Assembly (NCBI GenBank): GCA_003049485.1
Contig: PYST01000472.1
Coordinates: forward strand, 1-24,963
DNA length: 24,963 nt
Direction: 5' to 3'
Origin: Ophioceras dolichostomum
Taxonomy: Eukaryota > Ascomycota > Sordariomycetes > Magnaporthales > Ophioceraceae
The notes under the pieces are model-generated. The model was not told the origin of the DNA. It made no database searches and saw only the letters and a program-made list of their open reading frames with translations. Position 1 is the stretch's first letter. Every line of letters starts with the position of its first letter. Shown in pieces: positions 11,301 through 21,621 of this stretch. A program made the translations under genes and the position numbers.

Positions 11301-13578
11301 TGGAGGGAGGAAAGGTGGGAGGGAGGGGGGGAAAAGCCTCTGATGGGAGGGATGGGCTGGCAGTGAGAAACCTCACCACCCCTCCCACCCACCGCCATCG
11401 CCACCACCAGCACCAATATTATTCCGTACCACTTGATAGCAAGGCCCACGTAACTCCCTTAGCTAGGTACTGAACAGCAGAAAGGAAAATAGAACGCGAG
11501 AGACGCGTTGTCTTACTCGCAAGCAAAGCAGTAATGAGTATGAAACCCGCCCGGGGAGATTAATAAATCCCTTGATTTCTCACACCGGTTGCCGGTTTCT
11601 CTCGACATAGAGCTCTGTAATTGCTCATTCCGGCCACCCGCGCCGCAACTGCAAACGGCCAAATCGCCATGGGACGGGGGCGCCGACATATATCGCGGCC
11701 AGAGAAATGTTAAACCTGGGAAGAGGGGGAGTGTGAGGAGAAGGAAGTGAGGGATGATAAAAATGAGTGTGTGTGTGAGAGAGAGAGGTCGCATTAGGCC
11801 AGGCCGGATGCCATGGAATGAGGTACTCGAGAGGTTCATGAACGGCTTGTATCCTCGCATCGTGCGGAATGAGATTTGACCGCACTGTGCCGTCTTCTGT
11901 GTCTTTTTTTCTCCTGCTCTTTCTTTCCTCCGACGAGAGTTGTTTTTGGACGGTGACATATCGTTTTCCTGGCCGAAGGCGGTCTGTCTGTCAGTCGGGT
12001 TCTTTCGCTCGCTGGCCTCAGCTGTCTCCCTTCGCTCTTCGCTCCCTCCTTCCCTGCATCGATTCTGCCACCCACCCCCCTCCCCCTTTCCTCTTCTTGC
12101 ACTTTTTGCCTGTCTCCCTTTCCTCCCTTCACTCCGCTTCCCCTCCACCCTGTCGGATTTAGATGTAATGGTTGGCTGGTTTTTCTGGTTTTGGTTGGGT
12201 CCGTTGGTGATGAGGTGATACCACGCACCTGCGGTGTCACTTGTCAGAGACACACCTGACCTGACATGTGTCACGACCCAAGCCTACCTATCTGCCAAGG
12301 AAACTAAACTTATGTGCAAAAAATAGCCGGGGGGAGGGTGCTGTGCTCTGGTGATGCAGTGGTGGGTTTTGTGCACTTCTTTTTGGCGTAACCCTCATTG
12401 CTAATGCGGCCTTCTCACCCGCCTCACGCACGCACTGCGGTGGCCTACGGGTGTCGGCAAGCATGGCGCTGTGCGAGGTTTGGCAAAAGCGTTGGGTCTG
12501 TTATCACTGGCGTCGCCCACCCATACACACCTACATGGGCATGGCTGCCCCTTTCTAGATTTCTAGACAGCAGTCTGCAGGGCAGCCGGACTGATGGGGA
12601 TCGCTGGGGCGGGCAACGGTTAGGCGGGACGGTCCAACGCGGTCTTGTCAAAAAGCGGGAAGGAAACGTCAGTCAGCCTAAAGGAGGGGAAGAAGCTTCA
12701 ATTACTCTTCAATGGGGCATGCACTATGCCTCTTCGGGAGATGTTGCTGCTTCCAAGGTTCCATTCTGGCGACTGACAACTGCTGGACTTGTCGTGTGTG
12801 CAGAGCTTGCAGACGGAGAAAGTGCAGCTTTATCGTTATCACCCCGCAGTGACACGCCGCACTGGAAGCTCGCTGCCTGCAGCAACAACCACCAGCAACA
12901 TTTACGGCGCACATGGAGGGCTCGATCTTTGGTACCACGTACCACTGTTTCTGAAATTTCCCTTGAAGGCCTGGCTAGCCAGCCAGCCCCGGCACCACAG
13001 CCTGCAGCAGCTTGCAGCCCAGCCAGGCCTGACCAGGCAGTGAGATGAGTTGTCCCTGCGCGTGTGTGCATTTGTGTGCGACCATCCATGTTGGTCACCC
13101 GAAGAAATCGGCGACTTACCTTACTCCTTCAACACCCGACCTCAATCTAGCCTGACCTACCAACTACATACGGACTCACTCTCGCTCATCACTCAACGCG
13201 CTAGACCTGCATGCATCCGTGTCCATCTGTAGCCCGGCTTCATTTCAACACTTTCTTCACCGCCTCGTGAGACTGTGCCTGCCGTCCTTTGAGTCTGCGT
13301 TTTTGTACCACCAACGGCCCTTCGTCGGTACCCGCCGGTATTCCAATTCCGGAAACGACTAGAAAGAAATAGGCTCTCCCAGTTGTAGGCACAGACACAC
13401 GCACCGGCAGGTCACACACAGTCTGCCTGACTGGCCCCGGCTGGCCGACAGCTTTGCTGCTAGTGTGATAGAAGCAAAGCAAGCAAGCAAGGCGGGATTT
13501 GAGAGACTCGAGGATAGACAGGGTAGGGCGAGGGGGCCATACATACCTACCTACACACATACATACCGCCCGCCAAGG
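8380..13578. other. Long gene-free, low-complexity spacer upstream of atg5
   Basis: I see no credible coding region in these 5.2 kb. Open frames up to about 250 codons exist on both strands, but they are rich in Arg, Pro and Ser, overlap one another, often start with non-ATG codons and match no family. The stretch holds many ACCT/AGGT strings (8919-8944, 9272-9299, 9551-9617, 11222-11262, 13543-13567), CAGC/CAGG strings near 9439-9465, GGGA-rich runs near 9724-9770 and 11300-11335, and a pentanucleotide array at 10462-10501. A strand-biased CT-rich stretch lies at about 11880-12160. The last few hundred bases should be the atg5 promoter and leader. Confidence 0.55.
10462..10501. repeat. ATGGC pentanucleotide array
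   Basis: Eight perfect tandem copies of ATGGC (40 bp) lie in non-coding sequence. Pure arrays of this kind are usually length-variable between strains. Confidence 0.95.
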
Positions 13579-15167
13579 ATGGCCTCCTCATCTCCAACAC
13601 CGACCATGCCAACGGCGGCGGCAGCGGGGACAACAACATCGCCGACCACGGCGACCACATTCAGTTCTGGAGGAGGACTAGGAGGAGGCGGCCAAACAAG
13701 GACACCGCTCTCTCCACCCCCATCATCCCCAGGGTCAGGGGCTGCCACCCCTACTACTACCACTACAGCGACCACCATCCCGCGCCTGCTATGGAGGCTC
13801 TCGGTGCCGCTGCACATCACGCACGCCTCGCAGCAGCAGCAGCAGTCCTCCTCCTCCTCCTCCTTCGTCACGTCCGTCCCGCGCTTCGGCTACCTGGCTC
13901 TGCTGCTCCCCCGCCTGTCCGCCTTCTTCGGCTGCCCCTGCTCGAGCTTCCACCACGAGGACGTCCAGCTGCGAAACCTGCCCGTCGGCCTGCTAGTCGA
14001 CCTCTACCAGCCCACGTCGCTGCCTTGGCGGCTCGTCGTGGGGGACGGGGAGGAGTGGCATATTGGGGATACGTTCCTTAATGGTGTCAAGGAGGTCAGT
14101 CTTTTTTTTTTCTTTTTTTTTTTGTCTTTTCTGCTCTGACATATCGATCACACCCCCGCATTTTCCTTTCTCCTCCTCCTCCATATCCGATCCTATCCCT
14201 CACACCCCGACGTGGAGAGGAATGTGGTGGTGGTGGCCGATGGCCGCGGGCACACCGGCCCGCAAGTCCCACTCGTGCGACCCCAAAACCGACACTGACC
14301 TGACCATTCCAATTATCGTGACAGGCGGATTTCGTACGCAATGGTAACGCCAAGCAGATCATGAACATGTCGATGGAGAACACAGCGGCTCTGTGGAATG
14401 CCGTGCAGGACAGTGAGTTTGTTTCTTCTCAGTGCTTATCGGCCTCCCCTAACCCAATCCCTTCTTCTCATCCCCCGCATAAACACCTACTACCTACTTT
14501 GCCTGTGCAGTGAACGGAGGTGGGTGTAGTACTTTACGGGCCGGATGTTCAGAGGGAAAGTATACTCATAATCATCCCCTATCCACGTACCTAGATGACT
14601 ACGCCGCATTCACAAAAATCAACAACCAGCTCCTCAACCCATCCACGCCGCTGAAGCACGTACCCCTACGGATCTACATCCCCTCCTCGCCCCCGCGTAG
14701 CAAGTCTAGGTCCGGGGCCCTAGAGCCCGAGCCCGCCGCGCCGGCTGGGTCTTTCAGAGTGATGCAGACGCTTGTGCCACCAAGAGCGCCGAATAGTGAG
14801 TTTCTACCTTACCTACCTACTCTAATGCCTTTTCTCTCTCCGATGCATGGCTGCCTTCCACCTATCTCCTCACACACGGACGGTAAAGGTGCAGCAGAAA
14901 AAAAAACTGGGGGAAAGAAATATTGTTTTGTTTGCTGATGGATGGATACCTATTGTGTCGTGGCTTTCTTTCACAGGGACCCAAAATACCCTCGGCCCAA
15001 CACTGCTGGACCTCCTCCCCTCACTGTTCCCCAGCAGCAGGGATCCCGTACTGGCCAACGTGATCCTCCACGGTGCTCCGGCTCCGTTCTCAGCCCCGCT
15101 GGAGGAGCTGATGCGGGAGGCGGCGTATCCGGATGGGTGGCTTTGTTTGATCGTTGTGCTGCTTTGA
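13579..15167 (+). CDS. atg5: Autophagy protein 5
   Basis: Four exons (13579-14094, 14325-14412, 14595-14795, 14977-15167) encode 331 residues; all introns are GT-AG. Atg5 accepts the ubiquitin-like Atg12 and, with Atg16, forms the E3-like complex that drives Atg8 lipidation on the phagophore. Family signatures in order are LLWRLSVPLHI (about 70-80), RFGYLALLLPRLSAFF (102-117), PVGLLVDLYQPTSLPWRL (135-152), WHIGDTFLNGVKEADF (160-175), LWNAVQDNDYAAFTKIN, KHVPLRIYIP, QTLVPPRAPN, LFPSSRDPVLANVILHG and EAAYPDGWL at the C terminus. Lys171 in VKEAD aligns with the Atg12 acceptor (human K130). Residues 1-67 are a Ser/Thr/Pro/Gly-rich extension before the first ubiquitin-like fold, and a Gln/Ser run sits at 84-95. 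Met1 has a strong context (aaggATGg); Met10 is a possible alternative. Intron 2 has a second in-frame acceptor at 14510 that would add 28 residues. Confidence 0.95.
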
Positions 15168-16449
15168 AATCGTCATTCCATTCCCATTTTCCTCTCGTCT
15201 CCCCGGATAGACCTTAGCCACCTAGCTTGGTAGGTACCTGGGTACTCATCGTTGAAACATTGAATTGCTTCTTCATTTACAGCAGTTTATACTTGGACTG
15301 CTTGGGTACGTTAAGTGGGGAGCCGGGGGGCTGTCCATCTCTCATGGTGTTATGTATGACATAGGAAGGCAGCTTTGTTTTCCTTTTCGGGGGCCTTTTC
15401 TTTGTGTAACCCTCCCTCCATCCTTACATGTGAATATTGGCAATAACGCTTGACGTGCCCTCCCTAGCTTGTGATATGATGTGATGGGATGTGACAGTAC
15501 CTCAGAACTGTTACATAAGGTAGGTATTTGTTGGGGGACAGGCGAGCAGATCGTGAGGCAATGTGTGTAAACGCTTTGAGAAGGTTGATGATGATGATGA
15601 TGACGACGATGCTGACGCTTCATGATGAATGATCTTAGCAAGAATCACAGCAAAACAATTAAATGAGACAGTCCGTCCATCGCCTATCGTTTGTACAGGG
15701 GTAGCGAACGGGAGCAACTGCTAAAGAGAAACAGGAGGCCGCTTTCTGATATTTCGCATAATGATGACAATTTATTTCCTCCCAATGGCGTCCGCCGTGT
15801 TGTCCAACAACGGGGGCTTGCCTGTGTGGCCTGAGCCTGAGCCTATCCCAGTAGGTAACCCAAAGAAGCCGTGATCCAGCCCAACATAAAAACAGGTTCA
15901 AACCACAGAAAACAAACATCCATCCTCCATTACAGAATATACAGAAAAAAGGCACCTTGGTTTGTAGTAGTTAATATGAATCGAAAACCACCAAGAAAAG
16001 GAAATCCGCCAGGGTGGTATGGATGAATGGGATACGAGCGAAAGACGAAAAAAAGAGGGAAAAAAGCCCTGACTTGCTTGCGTGTGCATGTGCATGTGTG
16101 CGTACATGGTTAACAGTGGTATCTCCTCCGCTTCCCGCCTTTTTGACAAGACAATAAAAAAGAGATAAAGATCAGATGGCTGGGACCGACCGAAAACTAC
16201 AGACAAAAAATGGGGGTTGGTGAGTTATATGCTCAGAACATGGAAGTGCCGAATAATATGTCCGCCTTGAAGAATAGAAATGCAAGAATATAGGGAGGGG
16301 GTATAAATGGTTTGGAGCATAGGTAAGTTCCCGCTTAAAACAAATGGAAAGAAAATCGTGAATGTGTCCAAAAGAGAGAAGGTTTGAGAAAAAGAAGGGA
16401 CAACAAAAGATAGGGAAACAACAATCTAAAGTGAGGCAGGTAGAGTCCC
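15168..16449. other. Convergent spacer between atg5 and the transcription factor
   Basis: This holds the 3' flanks of two converging genes. There is a GAT/GAC run at 15587-15610. A tttatt sequence near 15770 would read AATAAA on the minus strand, but it is about 680 nt past the regulator's stop, so it is only a distant polyadenylation candidate. No gene could be supported. Confidence 0.55.
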
Positions 16450-19400
16450 TCACAACGGCCCTGGTGGGCTCCCATCCTGCATCAGCTCATCCTGAATCTC
16501 CTCTTCCCTCGTCTGCTTCGGCGGCGGAGGATGGAACTTCGCCCCCTTTCCCCTACCACCACCACCCTCACTACCGCTACTACGACTACCACCACCACCA
16601 CCATCCATACCAGCGACCGCAGCAGCAGCAACCGCCGCGTACGACATCTGCTGCTGCATCTGCTGGTGATGGCCAAGGCCGCCGTGACCATGATAGTGTG
16701 CATCAAGCGGACTGACAGGACTAGGCGCCCCAACCGAAGACACCGCCGAAGAAGTCGGCACCAACGCACCAGACGCACCAAGCGCAGCCGCAGCAGTAGC
16801 ACTAGCAGCTGCAGCCGCCGCAGCCGCGGTGACGGCCAGGTGGTGCGCGTGCGCGCTCGAGAAGCTGGAGGTGACAAAGCTGGTGGAGTAGTGGTGGGGC
16901 AGCAGGGCCGGCCGGGGGTGGTTCGGGAACAGCTGGGACTCGAGGAAGATGAGGATGCGCCGGTCGGTCGCGAGCGTCGACGTCGGCGGCGAGACGAGGC
17001 TCAGGAAGTCGATCGTCTTGTGGAAGAGGTGCCGGAGGAGCTCGCCGTTGACGAAGCGGGACAGGACGGCGTTGCCGTAGACGGCCGAGAGGGTCACCAG
17101 GTTGCCCCATTGGCTGGATAGAAAGAAAGAAAAAGGAAAGCTAGTTAGGACTAGGGAGACAAAAAAATACGAAATAAAAAAAAGGGAGAAAAAGAGTAAG
17201 TCGGGAGGGTAGGGTAGGTAAGAGGGCAAGGAAGAAGGGGTGGAGGATAAAAACTTACGCATGAGCAGTCCCAAAAACATTGGTGATGACCGGCCTCCGC
17301 ACATCAAGCGCATGGAACGCCCTCGTCGACTCCACCAGCGCCGTGACGCCCTTCTCCGCCAGCCTCATGATCTCCGGGTCGTTCACGTCCACGTCGTCGT
17401 CGAAATCGTCAAAGACGTCGTCCGGTCCCCCCAGCCCCTTCGTGAACTCGGCCAGCCTCCCCTCCTTCATCAGCCTCTTCTTCCGCTCCATCTCCGCCTT
17501 CTTGAAAGGCATGTTCAGTATCGACCTGATGATGGGCCTGTACGTGATGACGTTCGCGCCCCAGAACTTGGCGCGCAGCCGCGCCTGCAAAAAGTCCGGC
17601 GAGGGGGGGTCCTCCTCGGTGAAGCCGTAGAACTGCTGGTCGCACCACAGCGAGGGGCTCAGCATCGAGGCGAGCTCCTTCACCATTCCCAGCATGGACT
17701 TGTCGGCCTTGAGGACGCTGTTGGGGTCGTACAGCTCGCGGTGCACGGTGTTGAGCTGCTTGCGCAGGAACAGCTGCGCCGTGTAGCCGCGCACCACGAC
17801 CTGGCTGATGCCCTGCTCGAGCGCGAGCGGCTCGCTCGGGTACGGCATCTTCTCCTCGTACTGGAGGATGCCCGACTGCGGGAGGGCGAGCTCGGCCACG
17901 ATGTCGCTCTCGAGCTGCAGGCAGGTCCAGAAGCAGAAGGTGAGGCGGTTGTCGCGGATCGAGTCCGGTTTGAGAAGCGGGATCATCTGGCTCAAACGGG
18001 CGAAATGGCTGGGGAAAAAGACGGGGTTGGCTCTAGTTAGAATTGATTGGTCAAGACAGCGAGGGGTGAGAGAAAAGAGAGACTAACGTTCTAAGCAGCT
18101 GCTGGACGATACACGACGCCTGGCGAATATGCTGGTAACTTTCCAGAACCCTACCTAGCTGCCCGTAGTAAAGCCCAGCAAGGATGTTGGCGTAGACATG
18201 GTTAATAGTGCACCCAGCCATCTGGTTTCCGAGAATGTCGGTCGCCAGCGCGAAGTAGTCGAGGCCGGGGATGACGTCCATGTTGCGCTTCGGCCACGGC
18301 CCACCACTGCCGGCGCCACCGCCCAAACCAGTGCCAGTGCCAGTGCCCGGCACCCCTGCAGACGTGGGCCCGGGAATCTTGGAGGCCGGGTTCCCCTGGC
18401 CGCTCCCCTGGACGGAGGTCCTCCTGCTGCTCGGGAGCGGCGCCCGCGACGACTGCTGAGATGACGACGGCTGCGAGCCGTCGGGCGACGGCGCGTTCAG
18501 CGCAGACGACGAGTGCGGCGGGTTCGACGTGACGGACGGGGGCGAGCCCTGGGAGCCCTGGATTGGCGACGCGGGGATGAAGCCGTTCCGGAGAGCGGGC
18601 GAGCTGACGGGCGGCGGGACGCTGCTGCTGCTGTTGCTCGTGTGCGACTGGTGCGACGAATGGGCGGCGGCGATCTCGTCCGGCACGGGCTCGGGGATCC
18701 GCTCCTTGTCGGCGCAGATCTTGCCTAGCGCGATGACGCACAAGATGACGGCGTTCTGGATCGTCCGGTACGGGCGCCCCACCCTCTGAGGGGCGGGCGG
18801 GGTGCTCGGGTCGGGGGGCCCCGCGCCGGAGGCGGTCGGCGACCTCTTCCTCTTGGAGCCCGTTTCTTCGACCTGCGCGAACTTGGCAACGGGGTTCCAA
18901 GCCCCCTTGATCGGGAGACCTTCGAGGAACATGGTGACCATGCCTTCGAGCTCGCGCGGGAAGATGATGGGGTGCATGTTCTGGATGTGTTTCTCGTAGG
19001 ATCTGACGTGCGCCCATACCGTCTGCGGGTCCATATCCAGCTCCCTGGGGCCAGTAGCGACAGGGCCCCCAACGCTGCTGGGAGGGCCAACGCTGCCGCC
19101 GGTGGGTTTGGGGGTGGGGCCTGACCTGGGATCCGTGTTGGACGGGCTGAACGGCCCGCCGCCGGACATGCCCCAGTAGTCGGGGGACGGCGACTGGGCC
19201 ACCTCTGGGGAGTCGGCCGCCGCCGGTGGTGCTGCCGGCCCGTCCCCCTCAGGTAGCGCGACCTGGCCGAAGTCGGCGCCGGGATCGCCGCTGGCGTCCC
19301 TCGCGGCGTCTCGCACGGGGTCCTTGGCGCCAAGGTACGCCCTATCGCGGCCTTCCCCACGGCCGTAGAGCCGGAGGAGGCCGCGCTGCTCCTCCTGCCG

Positions 19401-21478
19401 CAATGGGTATTCGCTGGCGTAGTAGATGCCCTCGGATAGCAACATGTTCGACAACAACGGCTTGACCGACGGCCACGCGAGGAGCAGGCCTGCGGGCGTC
19501 TTGTGGTTTATGACAATGCTCGCGCGGCCGGGGGCGACCGGCGGGCCCGGCGGCGCTTCGGGCTCTTCGCTGGGAGATTTTGTAGACTTCGCGGCGTCGG
19601 CATCGTCTCCGTCTGGAGCGGAAACGTCCGCTGCAGGCACATCCACGGGCACCCCTACCGGCACGCCGACGACCGCCGGGGCGTCGTCCATGACCTCGTC
19701 CTCTGGCACATCGTGCAGCTCCTGTGGGAATGGCGCGTCGTCCTCCGCGTCGGGGACCAAAACACTCGGTGATTCGTGAAGATTGCCACCCGGGGTGGTG
19801 TTGTCGTCGTCGTGCTCCGGTTCCCTCTTGACGCCTCCCGCCGCAGTCTCCAGCTTTATGTGGCGCTCTATCACGGCCAGGCGCTTGTCTATACGCCGGC
19901 TCATCTGGATCTGCTCCTCTTTGATGGAGGTCAGGATCTCCAGGATATCCGTGGCGATCTTGTCCTGCTGCTTGGGTATCGGATCTCGGTATTTGCATTC
20001 GACCTTCTTTTCCCTACAGTTCTTGCATGGCTTGGTCTCGTCGCATTTGGCCTTGAGTTGCCTACAGTTATCGCAAGCCTGCCAGACGTTTTGAAGTCAA
20101 GAGAAGTCAGCGGACAGTCAGTGAATAAATCGAACTTGCCACACAAACGCTTGAATTAAAATCCGAGAGTGGGATATTATCACTCTGTGGATACAGAGGA
20201 TGGGTTCGGACTGGCTCGGACTGGCTCGCTCACCTGGGAAGCGCGCTGGGCTTTCCGCTTCGCCCCCGAAGTTGTCGAGTAGGAGAGATATATGCCGCCG
20301 TCGGGCCCTGCTGAAGGCGGGTTGAATATATTGTGAGGAGGCTGTTCGAACGGCGTAGCAGGTGTTGGCGGTGGATAGCTGGGCTGTCGGCTCATCTGAG
20401 GATGGCTGCCGGGATCAAAGCGACTCCTGTCATCCATGGGATGTGGGAGCTGTTGTGGTTGTGGCGGTTGCTGCTGCTGCATGGGAGGAGGAGGAGGTTG
20501 TTGGATAGGAGGCTGCTGCATGGGAGGCGGTTGCTGGGGTAGGATAGGCTGCTGGAGCTGGTGCTGGTGCAGAGGCTGAGGCGGTTGGTGAGGCGGTTGG
20601 TGAGGCTGCTGATGAGGCTGCTGATGAGGCTGCTGGTGAGGCTGTTGGTGAGGTTGCTGGTGAGGCTGCTGAAGAGGTTGCTGAAGAGGCTGTTGATGAG
20701 GATGAGGTTGTTGATGCGCGTGCTGGTGCTCTATTGGTGGCGCCCCATGAGGAGGGAGCGAGTGGTGATGAGGAGGGCCGTGGGGCGTCCCGGGAAGGTT
20801 CAGGTTTGGATCCGGAACGTTGACGTTAGGGTTCGAAGGCGGTCGACGCAGCTGCGGTAGGGTGTCCTCGCTTGGATCTCTCTTGACGCCACCGGCGCCA
20901 ATCGCCGCGCTTTGGTCGAGGCGCCCTGGAAAGCTCATAGGGTGGCGAGGATGGGCCGGTGAAGGAGGCAGCTGCGGTTGCGGTTGCGGTTGCGGTTGCT
21001 GCTGGAGCTGGAGCGGGTGCGGGTGAGGGTGCTGTTGTTGTCGAATATCCGGGAGGATATCCTGCCTGGGCGGCAGGCCGTGTGAGTGCGGTTGCGGATG
21101 CGAGTGCGGATGTTGCTGGTGAGGTGAAGGTTGGGGTGGTGGTGGAGGTTGAGGCTGTTGATGTTGAGGATGTTGGTGTGAAGGGTGTTGAGGGTGTTGA
21201 GGTTGGGTTGGAGGAGGATAGTGGTCATGCTGGTCGTGGTAGTGACGACGATCCTCGTAGGAACTGGGACCGGTCTGAATCTGAAGTGGAGGAGGAGGAG
21301 GGGGCTCGGACGGACGTCGGAAGGGGTCTGACGAACGTTGATATTGGGGGGGAGAGGTGGGATGATGAGGCGGTGCGGGTATGGGCAACGAGACTCCTCC
21401 ACCATGAAGAGAGACGCCGGCTGACCAAGGTGAGGTCGACAGCCTCGGCCGCTTGCTCTCCGGACCTTGTTGGTCCAT
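16450..21478 (-). CDS. Zn(II)2Cys6 fungal transcription factor, 1549 residues
   Basis: Four exons on the minus strand (21478-20234, 20078-18088, 18008-17259, 17113-16450) encode 1549 residues; the introns are 155, 79 and 145 nt, all GT-AG. Residues 1-415 are disordered and Pro/Gln/His-rich, with a KRPRL basic motif at 9-13. The zinc cluster is at 417-443 (C-x2-C-x6-C-x5-C-x2-C-x6-C, starting ACDNCRQLKAKC) and is followed by a probable coiled coil (about 452-492). An acidic/Pro-rich linker leads to RASIVINHKTPAG, LRLYGRGEG and WAHVRSYEKHIQNMHPII (about 600-787). The fungal regulatory middle-homology region continues with DVIPGLDYFALATDILG, FCFWTCLQLESDIVAEL and ITNVFGTAHAQWGN (about 1015-1400). 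The tail is Ala/Gly/His/Gln-rich. It should bind DNA in the nucleus. The target genes cannot be read from the sequence. From memory only, it resembles a Sordariomycete group that may include the arabinose/galactose regulator ARA-1; I hold this weakly. Confidence 0.9.
20561..20720 (-). repeat. In-frame HQQP-type codon repeat inside the transcription factor
   Basis: The minus strand encodes about eight imperfect units of His-Gln-Gln-Pro, flanked by further His/Gln/Pro-rich sequence. Third positions vary between units (CAC/CAT, CAG/CAA), so the array is not a fresh expansion. A separate Gln-Pro run is encoded near 20970-20999. Both lie in the disordered region before the zinc cluster. Confidence 0.85.
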
Positions 21479-21488
21479 GCTTGTTCAT
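21225..21488 (-). other. Overlapping upstream open reading frame of the transcription factor
   Basis: An ATG at 21488-21486 lies 10 nt before the regulator's ATG in a different frame and opens 87 codons that overlap the coding region. Its context is weak (C at -3, A at +4), while the main ATG has A at -3 and G at +4. If the leader covers both, scanning ribosomes could leak past the first. The peptide itself has no recognisable feature. Confidence 0.45.
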
Positions 21489-21570
21489 CCGGGAGCCTCT
21501 TGGCCCTTTTGACCAAGTCCAGACAGACAGGACAGACGGGCAGGTGGGCGGGATGAATCTGATCTGTGTG

Positions 21571-21621
21571 GGTTGGCTGGGTTGGCTGGGTTGGCTGATG
21601 TAGCTGATGTAGCTGATGTAG
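21571..21621. repeat. Two adjoining 9-bp tandem repeats
   Basis: Three perfect copies of ggttggctg (21571-21597) run into three perfect copies of ctgatgtag (21595-21621), sharing three bases at the junction. They lie about 95-145 nt upstream of the transcription factor start, probably in its leader or proximal promoter. Confidence 0.9.

Noticed and set aside
11513..12274. 253-codon minus-strand frame
   Set aside because: The sequence is Lys/Arg/Gly-rich, coming from a CT-rich stretch read on the other strand, overlaps other equally long frames, and shows no domain or codon pattern.
12398..13048. 216-codon plus-strand frame upstream of atg5
   Set aside because: It opens with TTG; the composition is Arg/Pro/Ser-rich as expected of GC-rich non-coding DNA, and it resembles no known protein.
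16531..18040. Long plus-strand frames rich in Arg
   Set aside because: They are antisense shadows of the transcription factor exons, whose splice sites and conserved motifs are clear on the minus strand.
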